Source: Terrimicrobiaceae bacterium (GTDB lineage: Bacteria > Verrucomicrobiota > Verrucomicrobiia > Chthoniobacterales > Terrimicrobiaceae). Taken from it: a stretch of DNA of 64,000 nt. The stretch is from the NCBI GenBank assembly GCA_018402345.1, contig JAGYIV010000010.1:558001-622000 (forward strand), written 5' to 3'. Positions 43,342-52,542 of this stretch are shown piece after piece. A program made the translations under genes and the position numbers. Positions within the stretch are counted from its first letter, which is position 1. Each line of letters starts with the position of its first letter. The notes beneath the pieces are model-generated. The model ran no database searches and was not told the DNA's origin. It was given only the letters and a program-made list of their open reading frames with translations.

Positions 43342-43531
43342 GCTTTTTGATTTTTTCCAACTCTAAGGTTTCCAAGATGATTTGGCCTAATAGCGCCACC
43401 TTATCAGCTATGGGCAGTTTCCTTTGGGACTCCCTCCACCGAGGTTTGTCGCGATTCAACGCAACAGGCAACCCCTTAAGATTGCGCATCGAAAGAGAGA
43501 TATTAGAAGATTGCTGCGAGTTTGAAGACAT
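43325..43531 (-). CDS. Small partner of the nucleotidyltransferase
   Basis: Encodes up to 68 residues. The C-terminal part (RWRESQRKLPIADKVALLGQ, then IILETLELEKIKKHAKSL) is helical and resembles short proteins that accompany such nucleotidyltransferases. ATG at 43531 or 43489 could be the start. A function as antitoxin is inferred from position. Confidence 0.6.
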   Translation of the reverse strand: MSSNSQQSSNISLSMRNLKGLPVALNRDKPRWRESQRKLPIADKVALLGQIILETLELEKIKKHAKSL

Positions 43532-43662
43532 TAGTGAAGGAGTTTTTGAGCAACGAACAGGAGCTAAATGGTTGGTGCGAAACTGGTATTTTTATGGTCC
43601 GCGAGTCCAACTCTTTTATTTGGCAAAATCATGGATGGCAAAATCATTTTTTCTGAAAAACT

Positions 43663-43689
43663 GTAGCTGCGGTCATAGACCGCCGCTAC
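43663..43689 (+). repeat. R2 palindromic repeat
   Basis: GTAGCTGCGGTC, ATA, GACCGCCGCTAC, complete apart from one base. It overlaps the stop codon region of the DUF4160 gene and could act as its 3' hairpin. Confidence 0.85.
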
Positions 43690-43943
43690 AATGGCGCAAT
43701 CGGGTTGAGCGGGAGTTCATCCCTGCTTTTTTGCCAAGCTTCCTTGAGTTCTTCAAGGTGAAGTTCCCGCCATTCATTCACCAATTCCAAGGCTTTTTTG
43801 GGCAGAAACCCTTCATGGATTTTTCCGGTTTCGATCTCAATCAAGGCCTCGTGTTCGGCATAAATCGCATGGAAGTGCATGGGCGGGTGCTCACGATAGT
43901 AAAATCGGATCACGATGCCGTAAAAGCGACTTACTTCAGGCAT
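43686..43943 (-). CDS. DUF4160 protein
   Basis: Encodes 85 residues. MPEVSRFYGIVIRFYYREHP followed by PMHFHAIYAEHEALIEI is the DUF4160 signature (Y/F-x-x-E-H-x-P-x-H-F-H). A pair with a DUF2442 gene, as here, is common and TA-like, but its biochemical role is not established. Overlaps the DUF2442 gene by 8 nt. Confidence 0.87.
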   Translation of the reverse strand: MPEVSRFYGIVIRFYYREHPPMHFHAIYAEHEALIEIETGKIHEGFLPKKALELVNEWRELHLEELKEAWQKSRDELPLNPIAPL

Positions 43944-44187
43944 GGGCCGGAGCTTGTCGGGTCAGTTGCTTGTAAACGGCATCCGGGCAAATCTCCATCT
44001 CTTCAGACCAAGCGATCTGGCCGTATGCGCCAATGTGCACTTGGTTGAACTTGGCGGAATCCTTAAGCGGCGAGAAGACACCCTTGCCTATGGATGCGGA
44101 CATATCGTAAAGGCCTTGGAGTCCATCCTGGAAAGTGACTTCCAACTTCCAGCCAGGGAGAGGTTTTATGCCAACAGGACGATTCAT
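43936..44187 (-). CDS. DUF2442 protein
   Basis: Start taken at ATG 44187 (MNRPVGIKPLPGWKLEVTFQ), giving 83 residues; open sequence above it is remnant of other genes. DGLQGLYDMSASIGKGVFSP and the end IGAYGQIAWSEEMEICPDAV (the W-x-x-x-x-E-I-C-P-D motif) are diagnostic for DUF2442. Partner of the DUF4160 gene. Confidence 0.87.
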   Translation of the reverse strand: MNRPVGIKPLPGWKLEVTFQDGLQGLYDMSASIGKGVFSPLKDSAKFNQVHIGAYGQIAWSEEMEICPDAVYKQLTRQAPAHA

Positions 44188-44296
44188 AGATTTCAATGGT
44201 TTGTGTTTAATAAAAGACTTTAGGATTACAATCGAAATTTTCGACTCCAATTTTATTCCGAAATCATAGCTTAAAACTATCGACTTTGGAAATCTT

Positions 44297-44405
44297 TTTG
44301 CTGGATTCGCCGGCTCTGCGGACTGGGCTATGGCATGCACAGGGTATCGCGAATCCCTGAGGATATTTTCTTTACCAAACAGCCGGTATCTAGGTAGATC
44401 ATCGA
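44297..44405 (-). pseudogene. Chimeric stub: VapC start joined to an mntA start
   Basis: 44378-44402 codes for MIYLDTGCL-like residues identical to the start of the PIN toxin at 46509. It is then fused within about ten bases to sequence coding ENILRDSRYPVHAIA, the start of the nucleotidyltransferase at 48765. A deletion therefore joined two TA genes and removed the PIN toxin of the antitoxin at 44406-44621. Confidence 0.7.
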
Positions 44406-44621
44406 TCAATCTCGGCTGCTGGAAACCAACTCGCTCAACTTCGCGCCAGAGGGTTGATCCCCCCAAACCTGACGGGCCCTCTTCAAAAAATCAGGATCCT
44501 GCGTGGAGCCGGGGCGTGCGGTTTTTTTCACACGGCGTATCTCCATCCAAGCAACCAATTTGTCCACATCCCAATCGGGAAGGCGTTCAATCGCGTGTTC
44601 GATTTCAATGAGAGTGCTCAT
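44406..44621 (-). CDS. VapB-like antitoxin, orphan copy
   Basis: Encodes 71 residues: MSTLIEIEHAIERLPDWDVD, LVAWMEIRRVKK, DFLKRARQVWGDQPSGAKLS. About 90% identical to the antitoxin at 46510-46725, which still has its PIN toxin. The toxin belonging to this copy has been deleted. It may act as an extra antitoxin for the other locus. Confidence 0.75.
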   Translation of the reverse strand: MSTLIEIEHAIERLPDWDVDKLVAWMEIRRVKKTARPGSTQDPDFLKRARQVWGDQPSGAKLSELVSSSRD

Positions 44622-45151
<530 letters not shown>

Positions 45152-45730
45152 TTATGGTGTGGGCTTTTGAAAGTGGGTCCATATTTCGCGGAGGGAGTGG
45201 GCAGCGATATTCTCATCCAAAAATTTCTCATGTGCGAGACGGGGTTGAATGTCCAGAATTCGCTGGATGTCGCGCAGGTGCTTCTCGCTTTTTCCTTCCC
45301 GATAGAAAATCATTTTCCAAAGAATAATATATTCTGCAGGAGCAATGTGCACTTCGCCGCAAGGCGTATTTTCTATAAGCCGATTCTGCCAAGCCCAGAC
45401 AAAGGTGGTATCACGGTTTCCAGGATAAAGGTCGGCCTTCAGGCCAGTCGGGATGTGGATCAGGTTGAAATGGCTGCGGCAGTCGCGGGCAATTTCCGAA
45501 GCGATCACATCGGCGGGAGGGCAGTAATAATCGGGTTCCGAAAAACGGTCGAGCAGGGTCGGAATGTCCTTGGGTGTGATGAGCAAGGGGATGTCGATAT
45601 CGAGTGTGAGGCGGGGTTCGCTGTAGTGCATGGACCCCACAGAGCCGGCGATGAGATATCGGATGCCGGCATCGTGCAAGGGACGCGCAAAAAGAGCGAT
45701 CAGATTAGGTTCGGGCTCGAGTGAACTCAC
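45152..45730 (-). CDS. Nucleotidyltransferase-fold protein (AbiEii-like)
   Basis: GTG at 45730 is taken as start (VSSLEPEPNLIALFARPLHD), giving 192 residues and a 26-nt overlap with the small upstream gene. IRYLIAGSVGSMHYSEPRLT followed by LDIDIPLL is the nucleotidyltransferase motif (G-S ... T-L-D-I-D). AEYIILWKMIFYREGKSEKH, then LRDI, is the conserved K-x-x-x-x-x-x-x-K-x-x-x-D region. Role as modifying toxin is inferred from the family and gene pair. Confidence 0.78.
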   Translation of the reverse strand: MSSLEPEPNLIALFARPLHDAGIRYLIAGSVGSMHYSEPRLTLDIDIPLLITPKDIPTLLDRFSEPDYYCPPADVIASEIARDCRSHFNLIHIPTGLKADLYPGNRDTTFVWAWQNRLIENTPCGEVHIAPAEYIILWKMIFYREGKSEKHLRDIQRILDIQPRLAHEKFLDENIAAHSLREIWTHFQKPTP

Positions 45731-45905
45731 GGGCGACGATTTTTTGGTATTCCGCTTCGGAAAGATCTGGGTTGGCACGGCGGGCTGCGCGGAGCCGGGC
45801 ATCCCTCGCCATGAGCCAAAGCCCTTGGGCCACGGCCCACTTTTCGGCAAAGCTCATTTCGCGGAAGCGCTGAATCTGGATGGGATGCAAGGGTTCAAGA
45901 ACCAT
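45705..45905 (-). CDS. Small partner of the nucleotidyltransferase
   Basis: Encodes 66 residues: IQIQRFREMSFAEKWAVAQG, LWLMARDARLRAARRANPDL, SEAEYQKIVAREF. Small proteins of this type (R-x-M-S-x-x-E-K, then R-x-x-x-P-x-x-S-E-x-E) commonly stand directly in front of nucleotidyltransferase genes. The whole frame from ATG 45905 fits. Probable antitoxin, by position only. Confidence 0.7.
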   Translation of the reverse strand: MVLEPLHPIQIQRFREMSFAEKWAVAQGLWLMARDARLRAARRANPDLSEAEYQKIVAREFTRART

Positions 45906-46077
45906 ACGAGTGAAGTGCGCGGAAGAGGATCAGAGGCTCGAAGGCGGAAGGCGCAAACCTGAGAGCTGAGACCTGAAGGCTGAAAGTTGAGCGCCGGAGG
46001 CTGCCCTCGACCCTCGACTCTTTGTCCCTTTGTCTTGGCAAAATCATGGATGGCAGAATCATTTTTGGAGTTTGAAT
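45906..46077. repeat. Spacer with ACCTGA units and GGCAAAATCATGG repeat
   Basis: No gene. 45955-45995 has ACCTGAGAGCTGAGACCTGA units, 46036-46065 the GGCAAAATCATGGATGGC repeat. Confidence 0.7.
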
Positions 46078-46509
46078 CTACAAATTCTGAACCGGGAGCC
46101 CGATCAACTTGGCCATCGCAAGCTGCCGTGCATCTGTCGTAAGGAAAGCTGTGATCGTTAGGGACTGCGCCAGTGCACAGTGTAAAGTATCCAGTGACCG
46201 GCAGCCGGTCGTGGCAGAATGTTGATTGGCGAATCCGATGGCGACTTGGATCGTGGCGCTGTTCAAATTCTCGATCGCAATCAACTTGCCACATGCCAAG
46301 TCATCGCCAACAAACTGGAGCACGGCGCGCACCTGATCTTCCGTGGCTTCTTGGCGAAAGACCTTAGGTCGCATTGCAGAGGTCAGCTCCAGATGGTGCA
46401 ATGAGGTAAAAACAATTGGAAAGCCCGCCGTTTTGGCGGCGATATACTCGCTTTCTTCTTCTGGATAATAGAGTTTCACCAGACAGCCGGTATCCAGGTA
46501 GATCATCAA
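46078..46509 (-). CDS. PIN-domain VapC-like toxin
   Basis: Encodes 143 residues. MMIYLDTGCLVKLYYPEEES has the first D, TSLHHLELTSAMRPK the E, CRSLDTLHCALAQS the third and FLTTDARQLAMAKLIGLPV the last acidic residue. Complete metal site. Its antitoxin gene ends directly before it (46510-46725). Confidence 0.87.
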   Translation of the reverse strand: MMIYLDTGCLVKLYYPEEESEYIAAKTAGFPIVFTSLHHLELTSAMRPKVFRQEATEDQVRAVLQFVGDDLACGKLIAIENLNSATIQVAIGFANQHSATTGCRSLDTLHCALAQSLTITAFLTTDARQLAMAKLIGLPVQNL

Positions 46510-46725
46510 TCAATCACGGCTGCTGGAAACCAACTCGCTCAACTTCGCGCCAGAGGGGTGCTCCCCCCAAACTTGTCGGGCTCTCTTCAAAAAATCAGGG
46601 TCATGTGTTGAGCCGGGGTGTGCGGTTTTTTTCACACGGCGCATCTCCAGCCAAGCAACCAATTGGTCCACATCCCAATCGGGAAGGCGTTCAATCGCGT
46701 GTTCGATTTCAATGAGAGTGCTCAT
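46510..46725 (-). CDS. VapB-like antitoxin
   Basis: Encodes 71 residues: MSTLIEIEHAIERLPDWDVD, QLVAWLEMRRVKKTAH, DFLKRARQVWGEHPSGAKLS. First gene of the operon with the PIN toxin. Its upstream region contains a ten-unit AAAGTG array that may change promoter spacing. Confidence 0.82.
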   Translation of the reverse strand: MSTLIEIEHAIERLPDWDVDQLVAWLEMRRVKKTAHPGSTHDPDFLKRARQVWGEHPSGAKLSELVSSSRD

Positions 46726-46774
46726 AAATTCAAATTAGCCAACGGACGCGAGCAGGGCAAGCATGAGGCTTGGG

Positions 46775-47167
<393 letters not shown>

Positions 47168-47806
47168 TCATAAACGAACGGGGATTAAGTCAAAAGGAAC
47201 AGGGTTGCCCAAAATGGAAAGAAAGTTGGCTGGGCGGGCATCAAAAATGCAAACTCCTAACGCATCATTTTTCCACGCGAATTCCATGTTCTGGAGGGGC
47301 TTAAAACCGGCGAGGCGCATGAATGTATCAACATCCGAAATTGTGGGTATTTCGCCTTGGAGTGCTTTTTGCGCGACAAGAATTTGGGGGCACCCGGCGG
47401 AATCAAAAATACCAACCACTTGGGTGAATTTGGAAAACAAGTCGTTGTGAATGGCCCAACGATCAAAATATTCCAGCGGCGAGGCAGGTGCCAGACCGTT
47501 AGAAATTTTACGAACCGTCCGGCCAAAAGATCCGCCGTAAGTCAGCTTGTAAACCAATCCGCCTTGAACATCATGAAGAATGAGATGTTCGAGGCCACCT
47601 GGCCGAAAATTAGTTAACTCGTGATGGCTGTTGCTAATTCTTTTTTCTCGATGGGCCCACTCAATAAGGGCGCGCTGTTGGGAGAGGATGCCTTGGCCTT
47701 TTCCACTTGCTCCCAAAATCTCTCGGAGCTGGGAGGCGGCTGTTTCCGGATCAATTCCTCGAGGGTCTTCGGATCGGCTTTCATGGTTGGAGATTGCATG
47801 GAACAT
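47168..47806 (-). CDS. Stand-alone polyvalent-protein-type kinase
   Basis: Encodes 212 residues. TAASQLREILGASGKGQGIL at the start, GGLEHLILHDVQGGLVYKLT (beta strands with the ATP-binding lysine, VYKLT), then ASPLEYFDRWAIHNDLFSKF, VGIFDSAGCPQILVAQKALQ, GEIPTISDVDTFMRLAGFKP and the catalytic FDARPANFLSILGNPVPFDL, where D-A-R-P-x-N stands for the kinase HxD-x-x-x-x-N loop. This matches the Ser/Thr/Tyr kinase domain described from phage polyvalent proteins. Here it is a separate small gene. A frameshifted copy is at 19477-20116 and a 3' stub at 48119-48165. The substrate is unknown. Confidence 0.7.
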   Translation of the reverse strand: MFHAISNHESRSEDPRGIDPETAASQLREILGASGKGQGILSQQRALIEWAHREKRISNSHHELTNFRPGGLEHLILHDVQGGLVYKLTYGGSFGRTVRKISNGLAPASPLEYFDRWAIHNDLFSKFTQVVGIFDSAGCPQILVAQKALQGEIPTISDVDTFMRLAGFKPLQNMEFAWKNDALGVCIFDARPANFLSILGNPVPFDLIPVRL

Positions 47807-48387
47807 TGAACAAGATCAAGCAGATTTTACAAGTGCAGAGGGCCAGAGACTAAAATTTGATTTGGGGGCAAAGGCGGGAAGAAGAAACTTGAAAGCTGAG
47901 ACCTGTGAGGGCGGCGAGGGGCGAGAGGCGAGAGTTGATCGCGGAGCGCGGCGATCTGCTCGGAGTGCGATACATCTCGGAGATGAGCGAAGGAGGCAAA
48001 CCTGAGAGCTGAAGGCTGAGAGCTGAGAGCTGAGAGCTGAGAGCTGAAGGCGGAAACTCGAAAGCTGAAGACTGAAAGTTGAAACTTGAGTCGATTGTAA
48101 GATGTTCGGAAATAATCATAAACGAACGGGGATTAAGTCAAAAGGAACAGGGTTGCCCAAAATGGGCAGCTGAGCGAGGGGTCAGGCATTAAAAATTGAT
48201 CTCTTGTGAAGACAGCGTTTTCAAGATGAGTGAAAAGAAAAAGTGAAAGGGTAAAGGGGAGCGGCGGAGCCGCTGTAACCGGTGGCGAGAAACAGGCGTC
48301 CCGCCTGTGTGCGTTGGCGTGCTCCTTGGTTTCAATGGGCAGGGTGCGAGCAATTAGAGCAGTCTTCAGGATTGTTTTCATCGGTTT
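47807..48387. repeat. Gene-free stretch with GAGAGCT array, kinase stub and minus-strand R1
   Basis: No gene. 48021-48048 holds four GAGAGCT units. 48119-48165 repeats the 3' end of the kinase gene (AACGAACGGGGATTAAGTCA and on). 48175-48200 is an R1-like repeat on the minus strand (GAGGGGTCAGGCATTAAAAA). Confidence 0.75.
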
Positions 48388-48765
48388 TCATGCAAGGCGA
48401 AGACCTTTCTGCATGATAATGGAGTGAAATGCCGCCCCTCGCTGAAGACGAAGGCGTAAATCTTCTGGATCGCGCACCATAATATCAAAAGCCAAATTAG
48501 CAACGGTATGTCGCAATGGGCGAAAGGCCTTGCGAATTTCAGTGGCTTCCTCGCGCAAACTTTTTAGCGTTTTTTTGATAATGAGAAGATCCACATCACT
48601 ATTAACAGTGGGCCGCCCATAGGCATAGGACCCAAATAAAACAACTTGTTCAGGATCAAAATTCTCTACAAGAATTTTAAGATAAGGAAGAAGCTTGTCT
48701 GCGATGGCATGCACAGGGTATCGCGCATCCCTGAGGATATTTTCTTTAACCTTGCTTTGACTCAT
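48388..48765 (-). CDS. MntA-like nucleotidyltransferase, partner missing
   Basis: Encodes 125 residues. EQVVLFGSYAYGRPTVNSDV followed by DLLII is the GSx10DxD motif; PVHAIADKLLPYLKILVENF is an N-terminal helix region longer than in the other MntA genes here. No HepT gene follows downstream (48133-48387 holds no frame). Its first codons recur in the stub at 44331-44375. Confidence 0.8.
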   Translation of the reverse strand: MSQSKVKENILRDARYPVHAIADKLLPYLKILVENFDPEQVVLFGSYAYGRPTVNSDVDLLIIKKTLKSLREEATEIRKAFRPLRHTVANLAFDIMVRDPEDLRLRLQRGAAFHSIIMQKGLRLA

Positions 48766-49015
48766 AATTTTTGAATGTTTTATCTTTTATTCATAGAGAA
48801 ATAAAGAGCTTTTTATACCGAAAGCGGAAGCCGCCTTCGACTCTGGTCACTCGACGCTCGACTCATTCTGGCAGAATCATGGATTGCAGAATCCTATTTT
48901 TCGGGAAAGTGGTTTTATTGGGAATTGCCAGCATTTGGTTTCGTGGCGTATAGGGCTTTCCCTGCAGAAGTCAGTCGATACTTTGGGAGTCGGCTTTGTG
49001 GTTTTTCGGGGATGG
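48766..49015. pseudogene. AlbA-gene 3' fragment and short repeats
   Basis: 48876-48905 is the GGCAGAATCATGGATTGC repeat; 48925-49018 codes on the minus strand for the C-terminus of an AlbA-type protein (compare MTIPEKPQSRLQKYRLT at 51720). No start. Confidence 0.65.
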
Positions 49016-49213
49016 TTAGCTCTGCCTCGCTTCGGCTAAAACCTGTGAGAGCGGGCGCGTTGGCGCGTCAAATTCCAGGGCCTTGGCTTCGCGGAGTTCT
49101 TGAATGTCTTCAAAATCTTCAAGAATTTGCTGAATCTTCAAAAACTCTTGGTAAGGAAGAACTGCGAACTCTTTAATCCCATCTTTTTCTATAATTTGCG
49201 GATGTATGCTCAT
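49016..49213 (-). CDS. Antitoxin of a RelE-type toxin
   Basis: Encodes 65 residues from ATG 49213 (MSIHPQIIEKDGIKEFAVLP). YQEFLKIQQILEDFEDIQEL is the prevent-host-death-like dimer/toxin-binding segment, with an end (DAPTRPLSQVLAEARQS) seen in RelB-type partners. It follows the toxin gene by 7 nt; toxin-first order. Confidence 0.75.
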   Translation of the reverse strand: MSIHPQIIEKDGIKEFAVLPYQEFLKIQQILEDFEDIQELREAKALEFDAPTRPLSQVLAEARQS

Positions 49214-49220
49214 TGTGTTG

Positions 49221-49481
49221 TTAGCGGTAAACTTCCTTTCTATGTAGGATACGATATACGACAATTTTATTTCCTTCAATTTCAAATAAAGCCCGATAAT
49301 TCCCCGAGCGCATTCTAAACTCCGGAGTATGGTTCGTGAGTCTCTTAACATCTCCCTCCAAATTGTTTTCCATTGCCTGCAAACGAATCGCAACTTTCTC
49401 CTGATCTGCTTGGGGCAATGATTTCAAATCTTTAACAGCTTTGGGCTTGAGTTCTACCTGATACTGTTGAGGTGTGTTCAA
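49221..49481 (-). CDS. RelE/ParE-type toxin
   Basis: Encodes 86 residues: YQVELKPKAVKDLKSLPQAD, VKRLTNHTPEFRMRSGNYRA and LFEIEGNKIVVYRILHRKEV, then YR. The R-x-R-x-G-x-Y-R and V-x-x-I-x-H-R-x-x-V-Y patterns are hallmark RelE features. Intact. Confidence 0.9.
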   Translation of the reverse strand: MNTPQQYQVELKPKAVKDLKSLPQADQEKVAIRLQAMENNLEGDVKRLTNHTPEFRMRSGNYRALFEIEGNKIVVYRILHRKEVYR

Positions 49482-49652
49482 ACTGGTTTTTTAATATTAG
49501 GTTGTTTTCTGTGTTTGAGGGGGAGGCATTAAAAGTTGATATAGCGCGGAAGCGGGAAGAAGAAAGCTGAGACCGGACGGGTGGTGAGATGAAAGCTTAG
49601 GGATTGTCATGTTGAAGCTTGTTATTAACTTAAGTAAGAAGTTTATCATTTT
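49482..49652. other. Spacer with a minus-strand R1 variant
   Basis: No gene. 49516-49540 (GAGGGGGAGGCATTAAAAGT) is a diverged R1 on the minus strand. Promoter of the relE pair expected at 49482-49515. Confidence 0.55.
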
Positions 49653-49964
49653 TTAAATAAGCTCAAGCAACTTGGGTAGGTCGTCTTGAAGAGTATTCCA
49701 AACCTCTTCAGGATCGACTCTGTCATAGGCATGGATCAAAATATCGCGCATTCCCGCCCATTCGCGCCATGGCACATCAGGATAAGTATTTTTGGTTTCA
49801 TCGGATAAGCGCTTCACTGCTTCACCGATAATTTCCAGTTGCCGCATACAAGCAGCCTGAGTTTTCGGGTCGTCTAAAAATGTAGCCAACGAAGCCCCTC
49901 CAAGAAATTCAATGGCAGCTATTCCTGCAATCTTGATGTCGTTTAAGTAATCTAAATCACGCAT
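49653..49964 (-). CDS. HepT-like toxin (DUF86)
   Basis: ATG 49964 (MRDLDYLNDIKIAGIAAIEF) is taken as start, giving 103 residues; ATG at 49979 is also in frame. WREWAGMRDILIHAYDRVDP contains R-D-I-L-I-H-A-Y, the R-x4-H-x-Y active site of HepT. Overlaps mntA by 8 nt. Confidence 0.88.
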   Translation of the reverse strand: MRDLDYLNDIKIAGIAAIEFLGGASLATFLDDPKTQAACMRQLEIIGEAVKRLSDETKNTYPDVPWREWAGMRDILIHAYDRVDPEEVWNTLQDDLPKLLELI

Positions 49965-50265
49965 CACAATATAAATCAACGGCCTCGCCTAAAATCTCCT
50001 CTTTCCTGCGAGGATTTTTTGCATTCTGAATGGATTCAAATGTGCTAAGATCCGCATGTCTTTGAAATCTTTCGGACAAAATTTTCCCCAAAGTGATATG
50101 ACCAATTAAGGATGGTTTGCGCTGGTGCTGAAATTCCACAAGCAAATCGATGTCACTGTCCAACCGAGCTGTTCCTTTGGCACAAGAACCAAAAACGGCC
50201 AATCGGCGGATCCCCCAAGCCTGGGCTACATCCGATATTTTAACATTTTTAAAATCAGCACTCAT
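49957..50265 (-). CDS. MntA-like nucleotidyltransferase antitoxin
   Basis: Start at ATG 50265 (MSADFKNVKISDVAQAWGIR), 102 residues. RRLAVFGSCAKGTARLDSDI, then DLLVEF, is the GSx10DxD motif. IGHITLGKILSERFQRHADL follows. First gene of the HepT/MntA pair. Confidence 0.88.
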   Translation of the reverse strand: MSADFKNVKISDVAQAWGIRRLAVFGSCAKGTARLDSDIDLLVEFQHQRKPSLIGHITLGKILSERFQRHADLSTFESIQNAKNPRRKEEILGEAVDLYCDA

Positions 50266-50579
50266 ATTCCACTTTTTACATGAGGTGTCAGGCATGTAAA
50301 GTTGTTATGGTGGGAAAGCGGGAAGAAGAAAGCTGAGACCGGAGAGCGTAAGCCTGAGGCTGCCCTCGACTCTGGCCGCTCGACCCTCGACGCTTTGATA
50401 CTCGTCCCTTTGTCTTGGCAAAATCATGGATGGCGGTGGTTGCTCCGCAACTGTAACGGGTAGCGGGTGTCTGGTAGCAGATGAGGAGCCGCGCAGAGGC
50501 TGCGCGAAGACTCGACGGGCGGTTGGGAACGGAGAAAATCTGCAAACTTGGTGGAATGGGAGTGTCATTTTTCTACAGA
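50266..50579. repeat. Repeat-filled spacer
   Basis: No gene. Minus-strand R1 variant at 50284-50305, ACCGGAGAGCGTAAGCCTGA-type units, and the GGCAAAATCATGGATGGC repeat at 50418-50436. Confidence 0.65.
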
Positions 50580-51611
50580 TTATTCCATGTCAGAATTCTT
50601 CCAATCCTTAAGAAGCTGGGCGATCGCTTGCGGACTGGGCAAATCGGCTTGAAAATCCTCCGGAAGGGTTTGCACTACGGAATAAGTGGCCACACCCAGC
50701 GGACGAGTCGCGTTGCGCAGGGCGTATTCAACAATGGTTTTGTTTTTTCCCCGGCAAATAATGATGCCGATAGGTGGATTTTCGCCTGGAAATCTTTCCT
50801 GCGTTTCCAAAGCTTCCAAATAAAACTCCATCTTGCCCTTATGTTCTGGTTGAAAGTCGCCAACCTTAAGCTCAATGGCCACAAGGCAACGCAGGCGCCG
50901 GTGGAAGAGCAATAAATCGATGAAATATTCTTGCCCGCCGACTTCCAACTTGTGCTGGTTGCTTATGAACGCAAAAGATCCTCCCAATTCGGAAAGAAAT
51001 CGGCGGAGATTGCGAACAAGCGCTTCTTCCAGCTGGCGCTCGCTGTGTTCTTCCGCCAACTCGAGAAAGTCAAAGCTGTAATGGTCTTTAACCGCCAGCA
51101 CGGCTTGGTCTTTGATCGTCTCCGGGAGGGCTTGATCAAAGTTCGTCTGATTGAGCAGGTATTTCTCGTAACTTTGGTTGTCGATCTGGTGTTGCAGGAC
51201 GGCTTTCGTCCACCCAAAGCGAGCCGTCGCCCGCAAGTAGAACTCGCGTTGCAGGGGGTCTTTACAGCGCGCAAGAATAACGAGATTTTTCGCCCAACTA
51301 ATTTCTCTAACCAGTGGTTGGAGTTTTGGCAAATCCAGGTATTCCCGATAGAATTGGCGCATCAACCAAAGATTCTGAGCCGAGTATCCATTTCGACCGG
51401 GAAACTCGGTTTGGAGATCGCGAGCCAGAGTTTCCACAACAGCCTTACCCCAGCCCAACTCTTCTTGTTTACGATAAATGGCTTCTCCGATTTCCAAGTA
51501 AAGCGCCAGCAACTCGTGGTTGACCGCTCGCAACGCTTGGTATTGGCGTTGGCGGATCGTTGCCTTGAGCGAAGCAAGGAATTGGGGATACTCCGGCGCG
51601 GAAACTTTCAT
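50580..51611 (-). CDS. YhcG-type PD-(D/E)xK nuclease (DUF1016)
   Basis: Encodes 343 residues. The N-terminal DUF1016_N domain (RQYQALRAVNHELLALYLEI, LARDLQTEFPGRNGYSAQNL, WLMRQFYREY) and C-terminal nuclease (GGQEYFIDLLLFHRRLRCLV, AIELKVGDFQPEHKGKMEFY, then GIIICRGKN). The D-x(n)-E-L-K catalytic set is present. YhcG proteins are nucleases found in restriction or defence islands. Intact. The gene stands next to a broken AlbA-type gene, and a decayed version of the same pair is at 42630-42780. Confidence 0.88.
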   Translation of the reverse strand: MKVSAPEYPQFLASLKATIRQRQYQALRAVNHELLALYLEIGEAIYRKQEELGWGKAVVETLARDLQTEFPGRNGYSAQNLWLMRQFYREYLDLPKLQPLVREISWAKNLVILARCKDPLQREFYLRATARFGWTKAVLQHQIDNQSYEKYLLNQTNFDQALPETIKDQAVLAVKDHYSFDFLELAEEHSERQLEEALVRNLRRFLSELGGSFAFISNQHKLEVGGQEYFIDLLLFHRRLRCLVAIELKVGDFQPEHKGKMEFYLEALETQERFPGENPPIGIIICRGKNKTIVEYALRNATRPLGVATYSVVQTLPEDFQADLPSPQAIAQLLKDWKNSDME

Positions 51612-51630
51612 AGAATGGCAAGCGAAAAAA

Positions 51631-52326
51631 TCATTTTTGGGCTTTGATTTTTTCTGTGAGCGTTTTTCCGGAAGGAGTCAGCCGATACTTTTGGAGTCGG
51701 CTTTGTGGTTTTTCGGGGATGGTCATTTCAAGCAACCCCTGTTTTATAGCCGGGGCCAGATAGGCGTCGCGCAAATGCGGGAGATGCTTCAGGCCAAGCG
51801 CCGATTGAATTTCCTGTCGTGACAATGGCCCCCGCATTGCGGTCAACAATCTTAAAACCTCGGCGGTGACTTGATCGGTGACTTGATCGGTGACTTGATC
51901 GGTGAGTGGCTGTGACTCTGGCCGGGGGGCACCTTTTTGAAACGAAAGCATCAAACCGTGTCCGCTTTCGCTGATTTCAAGGCGCGCTTCGGGGTAGTCT
52001 TCGAGTGCTTTGCGAATCCGGATAAATCCACTGCCGTATTTTTCGATGTTGCCGGTGAGGTAGAAGGCCTCGGCGACCAGTTTGTTACTCAGTAACCCAA
52101 TGGCGGGCAAGATCTGGAAAGGAATTAACCACGGATAGCGCGGATGGGCACGGATGATCCCGCGAGCGGGATTGGCGGAGAAAAATCGAGCCTGGCGCAA
52201 GCTGGCTTGCAAGGGGTTTGTTTTTTCCGCTCTATTCGCCATGCGAATGCCTCCATGCCTCCTTTGATCAGTGTTAATCAGTGTCATTTGATTCGGTCGT
52301 TCCCACTCACTTACCCTTCGGGTCAA
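51631..52326 (-). pseudogene. AlbA-type ATP-binding protein, 5'-truncated
   Basis: Homology to the protein at 8737-10185 begins at NKLVAEAFYLTGNIEKYGSG (about 52095) and runs to the C-terminus (RLQKYRLTPSGKTLTEKIKA). The upstream 230 bp codes for unrelated residues. A second, separated piece of the gene (ATGGTTGGAGTTCGCGACGC-like text) lies at 52455-52499, so the middle was replaced. Three 12-bp V-T-D-Q units at 51869-51904. Confidence 0.82.
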
Positions 52327-52542
52327 CCTGCGGTTGATCCATCTCGCACCTGCCCCGGCGCTTGATTGTGGTTCTATAAATTTTTTCTTAGATAGATTAT
52401 TGGCATTTTTAGTTAGGATTACACAGAAAGGGCATCTGTGGCTTAGATGGCAACCCGGCCAGCGCGTGGTTGGAGTTCGCGACGCGCTTGAAGTAGCGGA
52501 AACTTGAAAGCGGAAACTTAAAATGTGAAAGCGGATGCGCAG
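52327..52542. other. Spacer with a fragment of the AlbA gene
   Basis: No gene except the 45-bp fragment at 52455-52499 matching the coding region for SNHALALMEI in the intact gene. Confidence 0.6.

Noticed and set aside
47614-47799. Overlapping frame starting MQSPTMKADPK inside the kinase start region
   Set aside because: It ends quickly, and the kinase frame has the conserved family residues; kept as a shadow.
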